The notes beneath the pieces are model-generated. The model worked only from the letters and a program-made list of their open reading frames with translations, had not been told where the DNA came from and searched no databases. Shown in pieces: positions 19,452 to 27,800 of a stretch of DNA of 64,000 nt (positions are counted from its first letter, which is position 1; each line of letters starts with the position of its first letter). The position numbers were made by a program, and so were the translations under genes. The DNA is from SVFI01 sp045588655 (GTDB lineage: Bacteria > Bacillota > Clostridia > Lachnospirales > Lachnospiraceae): NCBI GenBank assembly GCA_045588655.1, contig JAZNEP010000049.1, forward strand, positions 1 to 64,000. Reading direction: 5' to 3'.

Positions 19452-20876
19452 CTATCGTTTTGGCTGTTTGTCTTGATACTCTTCTTGATTTAATTCCTGT
19501 TCCTTTGTCCGCTGTGAAACGTGTTCTGTAACCTCATCCATCATGCCTGTTGCAATGGATAGATTTCCTTTCACTGCATTTTGCTTTTCATAGATACCGG
19601 AAATCTTATTCTGATAATCCTTTCGGACTGCTTCTACTTCCGCTAAGGAATAACCCTGCTCTTGCAACTGTTTGGATAATGCTTCGTATTGTAAATGTTC
19701 CTTTTCAAAGAAATCATCCCCTGCAAGAAAACTATTCTCACCCGGTTCGCATTCCTTCATCTTATCCGCAATGTCAAACAATGGTTTCCATTTCCGGCGT
19801 TCACGAAACAGTTGGTTCTTCTCTTTCTGACACTCGGAATACTTATATTGCAGATTCTCTTTAACTGCTTCCAACTCTACAATAGAATGAATATCATGCT
19901 TAACTAAAAATAGATATTTTTCATGTGACTGATTAAGCTTTCGAATCTCATCCCGGTACTGCCATGCTTTGCTATAAGGTAGCTTCTCTAATCTGCGTAT
20001 GCGACATATCTTCGCATAGTAGACTTTCTGCATCCCCGTCAGCTTCGTCCGTCGTAAAAACTCATCCTTTGGAGTGTCTACTTTCGGACGGTTCGCATAA
20101 GATTTGATGGACTCCATTTTGATTCGGCTTCGCAACATATCTTCTGTATAATTCTCACCAAGAGATTTACATCGACAAAATCGTTGCATTCCCTTTGGGC
20201 GAATTGCAAGATATTTGTTCTGCTTTATCTCATATCCTTTATCCATCATCATATCCAAAAACTCTTCAAAACTATCTGCCTGCAACACACACGCATCCAA
20301 GTCACGCTTGATATAGTCTTTCCAAGTAAGATGATACTCCTGATATTCCTTCCAGTTCGACATGGTTCGCGATTTTGCAACACCATCCATCGTAACATCA
20401 ATCGTTGCTAGTCCATATTCCTCACAAAGTCGGTTTGTTATGGGTTGGATAATCTTTTCCCAATCCCCTTTTTCATAACGAAACTTCTTTCCATTCCGGT
20501 AGTTCACACTATTAAATATAATGTGACCGTGTCGGTGTAGTGTGTCATCATGCACCGTATAGACTGCTTCGTATTCCTCGCCAAGATATTCTTCCACAAA
20601 CCGTGTGGTAATGTCATACGCAACAGATGGTTCCACATCCTCTTCCTCAAAGGATATCACAAAATGATACCCCTGCCGCTTATCCATTTTTCCGAACTTA
20701 CGCTTCGTTGCTTTCATTTGCACAAAGGCTTCCTGCGGTTGGCAATTCACACCACCTACATACCGAAGTTCCTGTGTCTTTTCCGGATTGATAATATAAT
20801 CAATCGCTTGCTTCAAATGTCTGCCCGGAAAACCATCTCCGCAACTCTTAATCGTCATTATCTTAGTGATAGCCAA
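19452..20876 (-). CDS. MOBP-type relaxase (MobA/VirD2-like), TTG start
   Basis: The 474-residue relaxase nicks oriT and pilots the DNA. The N-terminal relaxase domain (about 1-240) shows motif III, with HDD followed by HRHGHIIFNS, near 107-122; this histidine cluster binds the metal. The start of the protein (AITKIMTIKSCGDG, then HLKQAIDYI) matches the family's usual MAITKI opening. That opening favours the TTG at 20876 over the ATG at 20858. The C-terminal half is charged and helical. The gene overlaps mobC by 14 nt, which suggests translational coupling and could explain the rare start codon. Confidence 0.93.
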   Translation of the reverse strand: MAITKIMTIKSCGDGFPGRHLKQAIDYIINPEKTQELRYVGGVNCQPQEAFVQMKATKRKFGKMDKRQGYHFVISFEEEDVEPSVAYDITTRFVEEYLGEEYEAVYTVHDDTLHRHGHIIFNSVNYRNGKKFRYEKGDWEKIIQPITNRLCEEYGLATIDVTMDGVAKSRTMSNWKEYQEYHLTWKDYIKRDLDACVLQADSFEEFLDMMMDKGYEIKQNKYLAIRPKGMQRFCRCKSLGENYTEDMLRSRIKMESIKSYANRPKVDTPKDEFLRRTKLTGMQKVYYAKICRIRRLEKLPYSKAWQYRDEIRKLNQSHEKYLFLVKHDIHSIVELEAVKENLQYKYSECQKEKNQLFRERRKWKPLFDIADKMKECEPGENSFLAGDDFFEKEHLQYEALSKQLQEQGYSLAEVEAVRKDYQNKISGIYEKQNAVKGNLSIATGMMDEVTEHVSQRTKEQELNQEEYQDKQPKR

Positions 20877-21186
20877 ATTCAGCCACCGCCTTTTCTACGG
20901 ACTCATTCAAACGTCGCATATAAGCAATCAATCTGTCTTTATCCGTCTGTCGGTAAAGCTTTGAATTATTGTTATACACGATTTCATTGATATTGACTCC
21001 GATACGGTTCACCTCATTGATAAGTGATTTAATACCCACACGAATCTCTGGATAATCATTCGGCTGTTGTGTAATCAAAAGTCGAAAATAGTCGGACTCT
21101 GTCATACCTGCCTCTTTTGCCTTTTTGTTAAATGCTTTTGCATCTTCATCGGAAAGGCGGAAATGCTTCACTATTTCTTTTGCCAT
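20863..21186 (-). CDS. mobC: MobC-like relaxosome accessory protein
   Basis: The 107-residue protein opens with a ribbon-helix-helix-like segment (VKHFRLSDEDAKAFNKKAKEAG, shortened here in meaning to residues 6-27) and contains a MobC-type core around residues 50-70 (GIKSLINEVNRIGVNINEI). MobC proteins help melt oriT and load the relaxase. The ATG shares a base with the stop of the upstream gene (TAATG), and its own end overlaps the relaxase start by 14 nt. Family and position agree. Confidence 0.88.
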   Translation of the reverse strand: MAKEIVKHFRLSDEDAKAFNKKAKEAGMTESDYFRLLITQQPNDYPEIRVGIKSLINEVNRIGVNINEIVYNNNSKLYRQTDKDRLIAYMRRLNESVEKAVAEFGYH

Positions 21187-21707
21187 TATCTCGTCCTCCC
21201 TCTGTCTGGTTCTGCAATCACATTATCAGGCAATGGTGGAAGCTTTGGTTTCTCTTCATACGGAACCAGCTTTGTACCAAGCACTTCATAGATTGCTTTC
21301 TGTACCACCTCAACCACTTTCTGACCATAGATTGTCTGTCCGAACATTTTGTTAAGCAAATCTTCATCCTCTTTCAACTTATCAAAGGTTGCTTTGTAAT
21401 TAGCATAATCCACAAAATCCTTTGGATTGTGCATTCCGTATTCTGCATCTTCCATGAGTTCATAATTCCACTCACAGACGCAGTCTATCAACTCATCCAT
21501 CGTATAGGATACTGCCTGCCCATTTTCTTCTGCAACGTCAACACGATAAAGCTCATGTCCTTTTACTCCGATTGCAAAATCATGTCCTTCCATATACCCA
21601 AGCAACACTTCTGCATCCTTCAAACTTAACTGTATTTTCTGTTCAGACATCTGCATCCATATCAAAAGTTCGTTTGCTTCTTTGATATAAATCATGTTCT
21701 CAACCAT
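21186..21707 (-). CDS. ICE protein of unknown function upstream of mobC
   Basis: The 173-residue acidic protein is the first gene of the mobilisation operon. It has an alpha/beta-looking middle (YTMDELIDCVCEWNYELMED) and a proline-rich C-terminus (PKLPPLPDNVIAEPDRG). I recognise no function. GAGGAGGTGAG lies just upstream of the ATG at 21707. It faces the hairpin-rich candidate oriT and the palindrome array, so a regulatory or relaxosome role is possible from position only. Confidence 0.72.
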   Translation of the reverse strand: MVENMIYIKEANELLIWMQMSEQKIQLSLKDAEVLLGYMEGHDFAIGVKGHELYRVDVAEENGQAVSYTMDELIDCVCEWNYELMEDAEYGMHNPKDFVDYANYKATFDKLKEDEDLLNKMFGQTIYGQKVVEVVQKAIYEVLGTKLVPYEEKPKLPPLPDNVIAEPDRGRTR

Positions 21708-21762
21708 CTAGGCTCACCTCCTCTTTGTTATCTGTACTTACCCTGCCCGTTCCCTAGCCACA

Positions 21763-21840
21763 AAACACACGCATTCCTGGGTGTGTTTGCCAGATACGCA
21801 TCGTGTATCACGATGCTACTGGTCAGGGGAAAATCCCCTG
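21763..21840. other. Candidate origin of transfer (three perfect inverted repeats)
   Basis: Three perfect stem-loops stand in a row just upstream of the mob operon: AAACACAC/GTGTGTTT at 21763-21770 and 21781-21788; GCATCGTG-TAT-CACGATGC at 21798-21816; CAGGGGA-AAA-TCCCCTG at 21824-21840. No gene covers them. oriT sites of MOBP relaxases are normally short inverted repeats beside mobC and the relaxase gene, so this is the best oriT candidate. I cannot identify the nic site with certainty. Confidence 0.55.
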
Positions 21841-21881
21841 AAACCCCTTCTATATGCTCCGCAAAAACTCTAAAATCGGTA

Positions 21882-22183
21882 GTGATATTAAAATGTGTTA
21901 TCACTGATATTAAAATCTGCTATCATTTTTCGAAAGTGATATTACTATTTGATATCATCCTTTCTGATTGGATTATGAGTGATATTAAAATATGTTATCA
22001 GTGATATTAAATTCTGCTATCATTTTTGCAAAATGATATTAAAAATTGATATCATTAAAATCCCAACCTGTAGACAGCAGTATTGCTATCAGCAAACAGA
22101 AATAATGATGATATCAAAATATGTTATCACTGATATTAAAATCTGATATCATTTTCGCAAAGTGATATTAGATTCTGATATCA
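21882..22183. repeat. Array of nine 22-bp palindromic units in three 76-bp modules
   Basis: Nine units occur at 21882, 21904, 21936, 21979, 22001, 22033, 22108, 22130 and 22162, each 22 bp. Every unit begins with N-TGATA and ends in TATCA, with an A/T-rich centre. They form three identical modules of unit-unit-10 bp-unit; the 10-bp spacers are TTTTTCGAAA, TTTTTGCAAA and TTTTCGCAAA. First-position units end TGTTATCA; third-position units all end GATATCA. The last unit and part of the eighth lie in the 3' end of the Toprim-domain gene. This resembles a cooperative binding array (iterons, operator or partition site) next to the candidate oriT. Confidence 0.9.
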
Positions 22184-23108
22184 TAGGCTTATTTACAAGC
22201 TTCTGTAACCACTCATTGTAATCTTTATACTCCGGGGGAGCTGGCAAATCTTTTACCTCATAACCTAGCTCATAGTATTTCTTCATAAACTTCTCTGTTG
22301 CTTCTCTTCCATACTGGTCATTATCCAAGCCAAACTGAATCTCCGTCAGATGTGGATAATCATTGAGCAATGTTTCCAAAGGTGTTTCCGCTAACATCCC
22401 AAGCGCTACCATCGTACATTTCTCATTCGGAAAAAGTGTCATATAGCTTAGCAAATCAATCGCTGCTTCAAACACAATAATACGTGAACTGTTCATGTTT
22501 ACTGTATGAAATCCATATCTCTTATCATTGCCTGCCACATCACACTTGAACGGTTTCCCCTTTTTATCAAACACGCCACGCATACTTGCGAAACGTGGTG
22601 TACCCGACTTATCTTTTCCAACGAAAACCATATTGTGATATCCCTTTGCTTCATAGAGAGTACCTTCTGCAACAAAATGGTCAATCACCTCTTTTGAAAT
22701 CCCTCGTTCATGCATGAGATAGTTATAAAGGTATGCGTTACTTCCAGCATATTTGGGTAACACAAACTCCTTTGGTTCTTCTGCCATTGGTTTTGCCACA
22801 TTCACAATCTTTGCTGTAGAGAGATCTGCTTTTTGATAACCCACAAAATCAAGAAGCCAAAACACTGCTTCTTTAACTTCCATATTTGCAAACACTCTTA
22901 GAAAATCAATCTGACTTCCACCATTTTCTCCAGGTTCATAACGTTTCGACCATCGAAACCAATGTGTCCGGTCATAAATACGAATGGAATCCATTTCCTT
23001 TAACGTATGGTACTTTCCGATACGCTTTACTGTATATCCCAGTGCAGAAGCCACCTCACATAAATCTGCTCTCTTTGCAATCGCTAATTCTTCCTGTGTA
23101 AATCTCAT
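22149..23108 (-). CDS. DUF3991 and Toprim-domain (primase-like) protein
   Basis: The 319-residue protein fits the DUF3991/Toprim proteins of conjugative elements, thought to act as primase-like factors on transferred DNA. The N-terminal domain (about 1-85) includes ADLCEVASALGY and GENGGSQIDFLRVF. The Toprim-like part (about 205-300) has IIVFEAAIDLLSY and a later GLDNDQYGREA, giving the acidic residues expected. Its ATG overlaps the radC stop (ATGA). The last ~11 codons are built from palindrome-array sequence, so the C-terminus is unusual. Confidence 0.85.
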   Translation of the reverse strand: MRFTQEELAIAKRADLCEVASALGYTVKRIGKYHTLKEMDSIRIYDRTHWFRWSKRYEPGENGGSQIDFLRVFANMEVKEAVFWLLDFVGYQKADLSTAKIVNVAKPMAEEPKEFVLPKYAGSNAYLYNYLMHERGISKEVIDHFVAEGTLYEAKGYHNMVFVGKDKSGTPRFASMRGVFDKKGKPFKCDVAGNDKRYGFHTVNMNSSRIIVFEAAIDLLSYMTLFPNEKCTMVALGMLAETPLETLLNDYPHLTEIQFGLDNDQYGREATEKFMKKYYELGYEVKDLPAPPEYKDYNEWLQKLVNKPMISESNITLRK

Positions 23109-23644
23109 CGCCTCACACCCCTATCTGCTATCGCCGATTTATCCCAATCAAGATGATGATAATCTGTTGGAAAATACATCTTCGGTTTCTCTACCAATCC
23201 TTTATCCTTGAAACTGAAATACTTCCGATTGTCTCCGCCTACAATGACATGGTCAAGCAACGGAATATCCATCAATTCCATAACCTTCTGCATTTTCGCT
23301 GTCATTTGAACGTCAGACTTAGAGGGTAGCAACGTACCACTCGGATGATTGTGAACGAGAATAATCTGTGCCGCATTCGATAAGATACTGGCTTTCATGA
23401 TTTCCCGTGGGTGCACCATTGCATAATCCAATGCTCCCATACTGGCAAAATTGCAGTTAATTGGTGTTCCATCTGACTTTAGATTAATGACACAAACCAT
23501 TTCCCGGTCCATTTCACAAAGCGTTTGACCTACCAAATGAATTGCATCCTCTGGTGAACAGATTGGACTAGAGGACGCAATCGGTGCATCCCGCACCAAG
23601 CGAACAGAAACCACATCTAAATCAAATGCACTCTTCCTGCCCAT
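23105..23644 (-). CDS. radC: RadC/JAB-domain protein
   Basis: The 179-residue protein carries the JAB/MPN metal-binding motif of the RadC family: HNHPSG followed by SKSD (about residues 102-115). RadC-like proteins are frequent in ICEs and plasmids; their biochemical role is unclear, and a role in recombination repair is not proven. The start at 23644 is chosen because AGGAGG lies 6 nt upstream. The first 23 nt overlap a 43-residue ORF, and the stop overlaps the next gene by 4 nt. Confidence 0.88.
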   Translation of the reverse strand: MGRKSAFDLDVVSVRLVRDAPIASSSPICSPEDAIHLVGQTLCEMDREMVCVINLKSDGTPINCNFASMGALDYAMVHPREIMKASILSNAAQIILVHNHPSGTLLPSKSDVQMTAKMQKVMELMDIPLLDHVIVGGDNRKYFSFKDKGLVEKPKMYFPTDYHHLDWDKSAIADRGVRR

Positions 23645-23753
23645 TTGCATCCTCCTCTCCAAACGTAACACTGACTAAGACATGCTCAGGGACGGAAGAA
23701 AGGATTTGTTTTAACTCATCTACAGAATCAATTTCTAATACCTGCTCTTCCAT
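23622..23753 (-). CDS. 43-residue ORF overlapping radC
   Basis: A short acidic ORF starts at ATG 23753 (MEEQVLEIDSVDELKQIL) with GGAGG 6 nt upstream and ends at TGA 23622, overlapping radC by 23 nt. The strong ribosome binding site and tight fit between the DUF5688 gene and radC make it likely to be translated. No family is recognised; translational coupling to radC is the obvious possibility. Confidence 0.6.
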   Translation of the reverse strand: MEEQVLEIDSVDELKQILSSVPEHVLVSVTFGEEDANGQEECI

Positions 23754-23765
23754 ACAGCACCTCCA

Positions 23766-24764
23766 TTATCGCTTCATCTGCGCTTCATATACCATTGGTG
23801 GCTCAGATACCTTACCGTCTAATCGCTTATTCGGAGAATCGGTTGCTAATGTGACCTTTCTCAAATCCTTATCATAGTGATATACATTGTTTGATAAACG
23901 GTCTGCAATATCCACACAGTCCATATTAATATCGCTTACCATCTGCGCTAAATCATCTGGTTCTCCCATTTCAACTGATACCAAAATGCTTTCATGGATA
24001 GACGAAGGTAAGATATACAAATCTGTACCAACTTTTTCTGCCAACTCGTGAAGATTATTCTCATAAAGCATACAAGCAGCACCGTTAATATTGGATTCAT
24101 TGGTTAATACATACATTGTCTTTGTTGGCTCACTCTCAATCTCTGCTAACAATGCGTCTGCCATTCCCATCTCAAGCATTTCAAACGGAAGCATTTCCTT
24201 AATCACCTCCGACATTGGTAAAATCTTTGCTGGTAATAATCTCTTTGTGTTCTCAACAGCAAGCTGGAACAAGTCCGGCTCTGTCATTCCTGTTCGCTCT
24301 GCAAGTTTGTTATTCACAATAGAACTTGCCATGCCCTTTGAACTAATATCCACTACCCAACGATACACCACCGCTAAGTCCTGAAAGTCACGATGAGGAA
24401 CATTCGTTAACATTTCTTTGTTCTGTTCCTTATTCACCAAAACCATAATGATATTATCTTTCATTGTGCTTTCATCAATCTGGGGGTTCATTTCTTTCAT
24501 TTCATCGTAACCTCTTACAATTACTTCCGCACACTGCGTCAAACAATCCTGAATACTATCACCATTTACATAGTGTTCATATAAGTGATTGATATAAACA
24601 TTTGGTGCAGTCACATCATTAGGTTTCAAAACGACCAAACCATCCAATGTCTGATTTACCTTTGTCACTTCATGGAGCTCCACCTTCGAACCCTTAAACT
24701 CTTCCGGTAAATGTTCCAAAATCTGCTCTCTCATAACTTCCTTAAAAATTCTATAATCCATCAT
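23766..24764 (-). CDS. DUF5688-family protein
   Basis: The 332-residue cytoplasmic protein matches the DUF5688 pattern common in Clostridia mobile elements. It opens YRIFKEVMREQILEHLP and includes VTKVNQTLDGL, then YRWVVD and NINGAACML. The function is not known. The start at 24764 has AGGAGG 9 nt upstream; the longer frame to 24809 crosses the terminator of the upstream gene. It lies 12 bp before the 43-residue ORF and is probably co-transcribed with radC and the Toprim gene. Confidence 0.8.
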   Translation of the reverse strand: MMDYRIFKEVMREQILEHLPEEFKGSKVELHEVTKVNQTLDGLVVLKPNDVTAPNVYINHLYEHYVNGDSIQDCLTQCAEVIVRGYDEMKEMNPQIDESTMKDNIIMVLVNKEQNKEMLTNVPHRDFQDLAVVYRWVVDISSKGMASSIVNNKLAERTGMTEPDLFQLAVENTKRLLPAKILPMSEVIKEMLPFEMLEMGMADALLAEIESEPTKTMYVLTNESNINGAACMLYENNLHELAEKVGTDLYILPSSIHESILVSVEMGEPDDLAQMVSDINMDCVDIADRLSNNVYHYDKDLRKVTLATDSPNKRLDGKVSEPPMVYEAQMKR

Positions 24765-24787
24765 AAAATTCTTCCTCCTTATGACAA

Positions 24788-24818
24788 AAGGAGAGTAACC
24801 ATTCGGCATACTCTCCTT
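24788..24818 (-). terminator. Terminator-like hairpin after the LPXTG surface protein gene
   Basis: A perfect 10-bp stem (AAGGAGAGTA/TACTCTCCTT) with an 11-nt loop lies 20 nt after the stop of the surface protein gene, followed on the minus strand by a short T-run (CCTTTTG). It should reduce read-through into the DUF5688 gene. Confidence 0.7.
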
Positions 24819-24837
24819 AAACTAAACTCTCTCTATT

Positions 24838-27800
24838 CTATTTGCGTTTCTTTCTACGCTTTACGAAGTACCATCCAATACCAATCAAAGCACCTCCTGC
24901 CAAACCAAACAAAACCGGATTATAATTACCACCTGTCTGTGGCAACTTCGGCTCTTTTGGTTTGTTGGTAACAATCAACTGGTAATGCACAGTTTCTGTT
25001 GCACAGCCATCATACTGAATAACCACTTCATGCACGGTGTCATCAAGAATATAGCCTTTTGCAGCCTTTGTCTCCACAATAAAATACTTGATAACATCAT
25101 CAATGCTTCCATCTTCCTTATAGGTACAGATATCTAAGAGGTCAGTTTCAGCATAACCCAGCTTGTCTGTTACAAGTGTCTGCAACACCTTTCCATTCTC
25201 GTCACGAAGTTCAAACTCTACTCCCTTGATTGGCTCTCCGGTTTCATCATTTGACTTGTGTAATTCAATTCTACCTTTAACTCTTTCGTCTACCATGCTA
25301 ACCTTCTGTATCTCACCTGTCTCTGCGACAGTAAACGATACTTCGTTTGCAATCAAATATCCGTAAGGAGCAAAGGTTTCTCTCAAGGTGTATTCTCCTG
25401 CTGGCATTGCATGAAGCTGATATGGGGTTCCGTCTGTTGTCCAAGACGCATAGACATTACCCTCGGAATCAAGAATTTCTAGTATAGCTCCGCTAATCTC
25501 TTTTCCAGTTGTAATATCCGACTTAGATACTTCCACTACAATCGGAGTTTCCTTCACCTGTAACTCACTTGTAATGGTAGCTACCAACTGTCCCTGCGAT
25601 GAAAAGTCCACATCATAAATGGTTTCATCCAAAACATATCCACTTGGAGATTCAATTTCCTTCACATAATAAAGACCTAACGGAAGGTCAGTCACAAAGT
25701 CAGCCACACCTTCTTCATTTGTTGTAGCATAATCGACAAGCTCATCGGCATTTACCAAAACTTCTCCTTCCACATTCAAAATATCCTCTTTTGCAAAAAC
25801 ACCATACAATGCTCCTGCAACCGGATACGTTGTAACCGAGTCTGTTTTGATAAGTGATAAATCTGTCTTGATTCGCTCATTAACAAATTCGGAGTTGCTA
25901 TACACCACTTCGGTTGATGAATCTGCATAACTTAACTCAATCTCTTTTGCTTCTTCGCATAAGACAAAGCCTTCCGGTGCTGTTATTTCCAAAAGCTGAT
26001 ACTTGCCAAGTGGTAAATCACTAATGCATGCTTCTCCGTTCTCGTCTGTAGTAAGCTCTGCAACAACTGCGCCCTTGCTAGCTGGAACACCATTGATAAC
26101 TGCAAGCTCTCTCTTTCCATCTTCACCAAGCTGATGATCCGGTGTATAGATATCCTCTAATGCAATCAGATGATATACTGCTCCTGCAAGTGGCTGACTC
26201 TCATAAACAAAGTTCACACTTCTGTTTTCATCCGACAACTCACTCATGATACGGTCTACGATGGTATCATATTCCACATTCGTAAGCACTTCACCAGACT
26301 TCTTCACAGAAATACTTCCCTTTACCGGAGTATTCTCTGCCACTACTTCAATCACAGCTTCACCGTCTGCATCCTCCTCAATCTGTACTGTACCATCCTT
26401 GGTAATGACAAATGGATAAGTTTCATTGGAAAGCAGATAACCTTCCGGAGCCATAATCTCTTCCACAGCATAATTACCATACTTCATACGCAATGGTGTT
26501 GTGACGGTTCCTGTTTCGTCTGTGGTAAACTCAGAGATTTTCTTATCTCCAACTTTCTGTTCCACATACTGGTCTGTGTCCGTATTCTTAATCTTAAATG
26601 TTACATTTGGAAGCAAAATCGTTCTTCCGCTTTCTGCGTCCTTTTTCACAATACGGATATAAGCCTTAAACGGAGCATCATTCAACACCCTCCAAGCCTG
26701 CGGTGTTCTAGAATCTTCTGTGATATTCACAGTAAAATCTTCCGTCTTGTGCAAATCCTTTGGTACTTTTGTTTCTTTCACAAGATATTTACCAAATGGT
26801 AATTCCTTAGAAACTGCATATCCCTTATCATCGGTCACAAGCACATCATAGGTTGTTGCTTTATCCCAGCCCACTTTATCAATCTCTGACTGTAACTTAA
26901 CAGTAAACTCAGCACCCTTGACATAATCTGTCTGTGTATCCGAACCATCGGTTGAAATCTTTATAATTTCAAATGCCTGCTGTTTTACTGTCTCAATCAC
27001 TTTTCGATTAAGTGAGATATTCTTATGCGTGTTTGTAGCTTCATTGAAGTTTACCGGATAAGTTGTCGTGTCAAGCTGATAACCATAGCTTTCCTTAATC
27101 TCTTTAATATGGTACTTTCCATAATAAAGATTGCCGAAGTTAAAGTTGCCGTCCTTATCAGTTTTTACAGTTGCAAGTAAAGCTCCTGCATTTGCCTTTG
27201 CTCCAGTGCTGACAAACTCTGTCCCCTTTGTGGAAGTGATATTATCATCTCCACTATACGAGACTACACCTCTTCCATCTGGATAGGTAATCGTTTCTGT
27301 TGCGTACAGACCATAAAGCGCACCTTCTAACTTAGCATCACCCTGCGGTTTCTTTCCTGTTTTTTTGTCCTCCTTTGTAGCTGTCACATCGCAACGGACT
27401 GGAGTGTTTGTCACCTTAAGAATTGCAAACTCGCCATAATTTGGTGTAACCGTCCATACTGTGCCATCATCACGATAACCATCCGGAACTACTACTTCTT
27501 TCACATAGTAGTAGTCCTGTGTTTTTACAAACTTCTGTGACGCTGCAATCTGCAAATCTTCATCATAATAAAATATCGGAACCTCCGTCACTCCATCTCC
27601 ATTCATCGAAGTTCTTTGTGTACAAGCCGCATCATTAAACACCGCAAAACCTGCACCCTTTACGAATACACCAGACTTGGAATCTGTTTTCTGAACCATA
27701 ACACCAACCGGCTCAGGAATCTCATTAACATCTAATGTCTTACCCTGCTGAATCACTTTTCCCTCTGCATCATACAAGGTAAAGTATTCCAAGCCAATCG

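Noticed and set aside
21882..22183. CRISPR array
   Set aside because: Units are palindromic and partly abut, spacers are only 0 or 10 bp inside modules and are themselves conserved, and no cas gene is present.
26170..26802. 210-residue plus-strand frame inside the surface protein gene
   Set aside because: It is antisense to a clear repeat-domain gene, has no ribosome binding site and a low-complexity composition.
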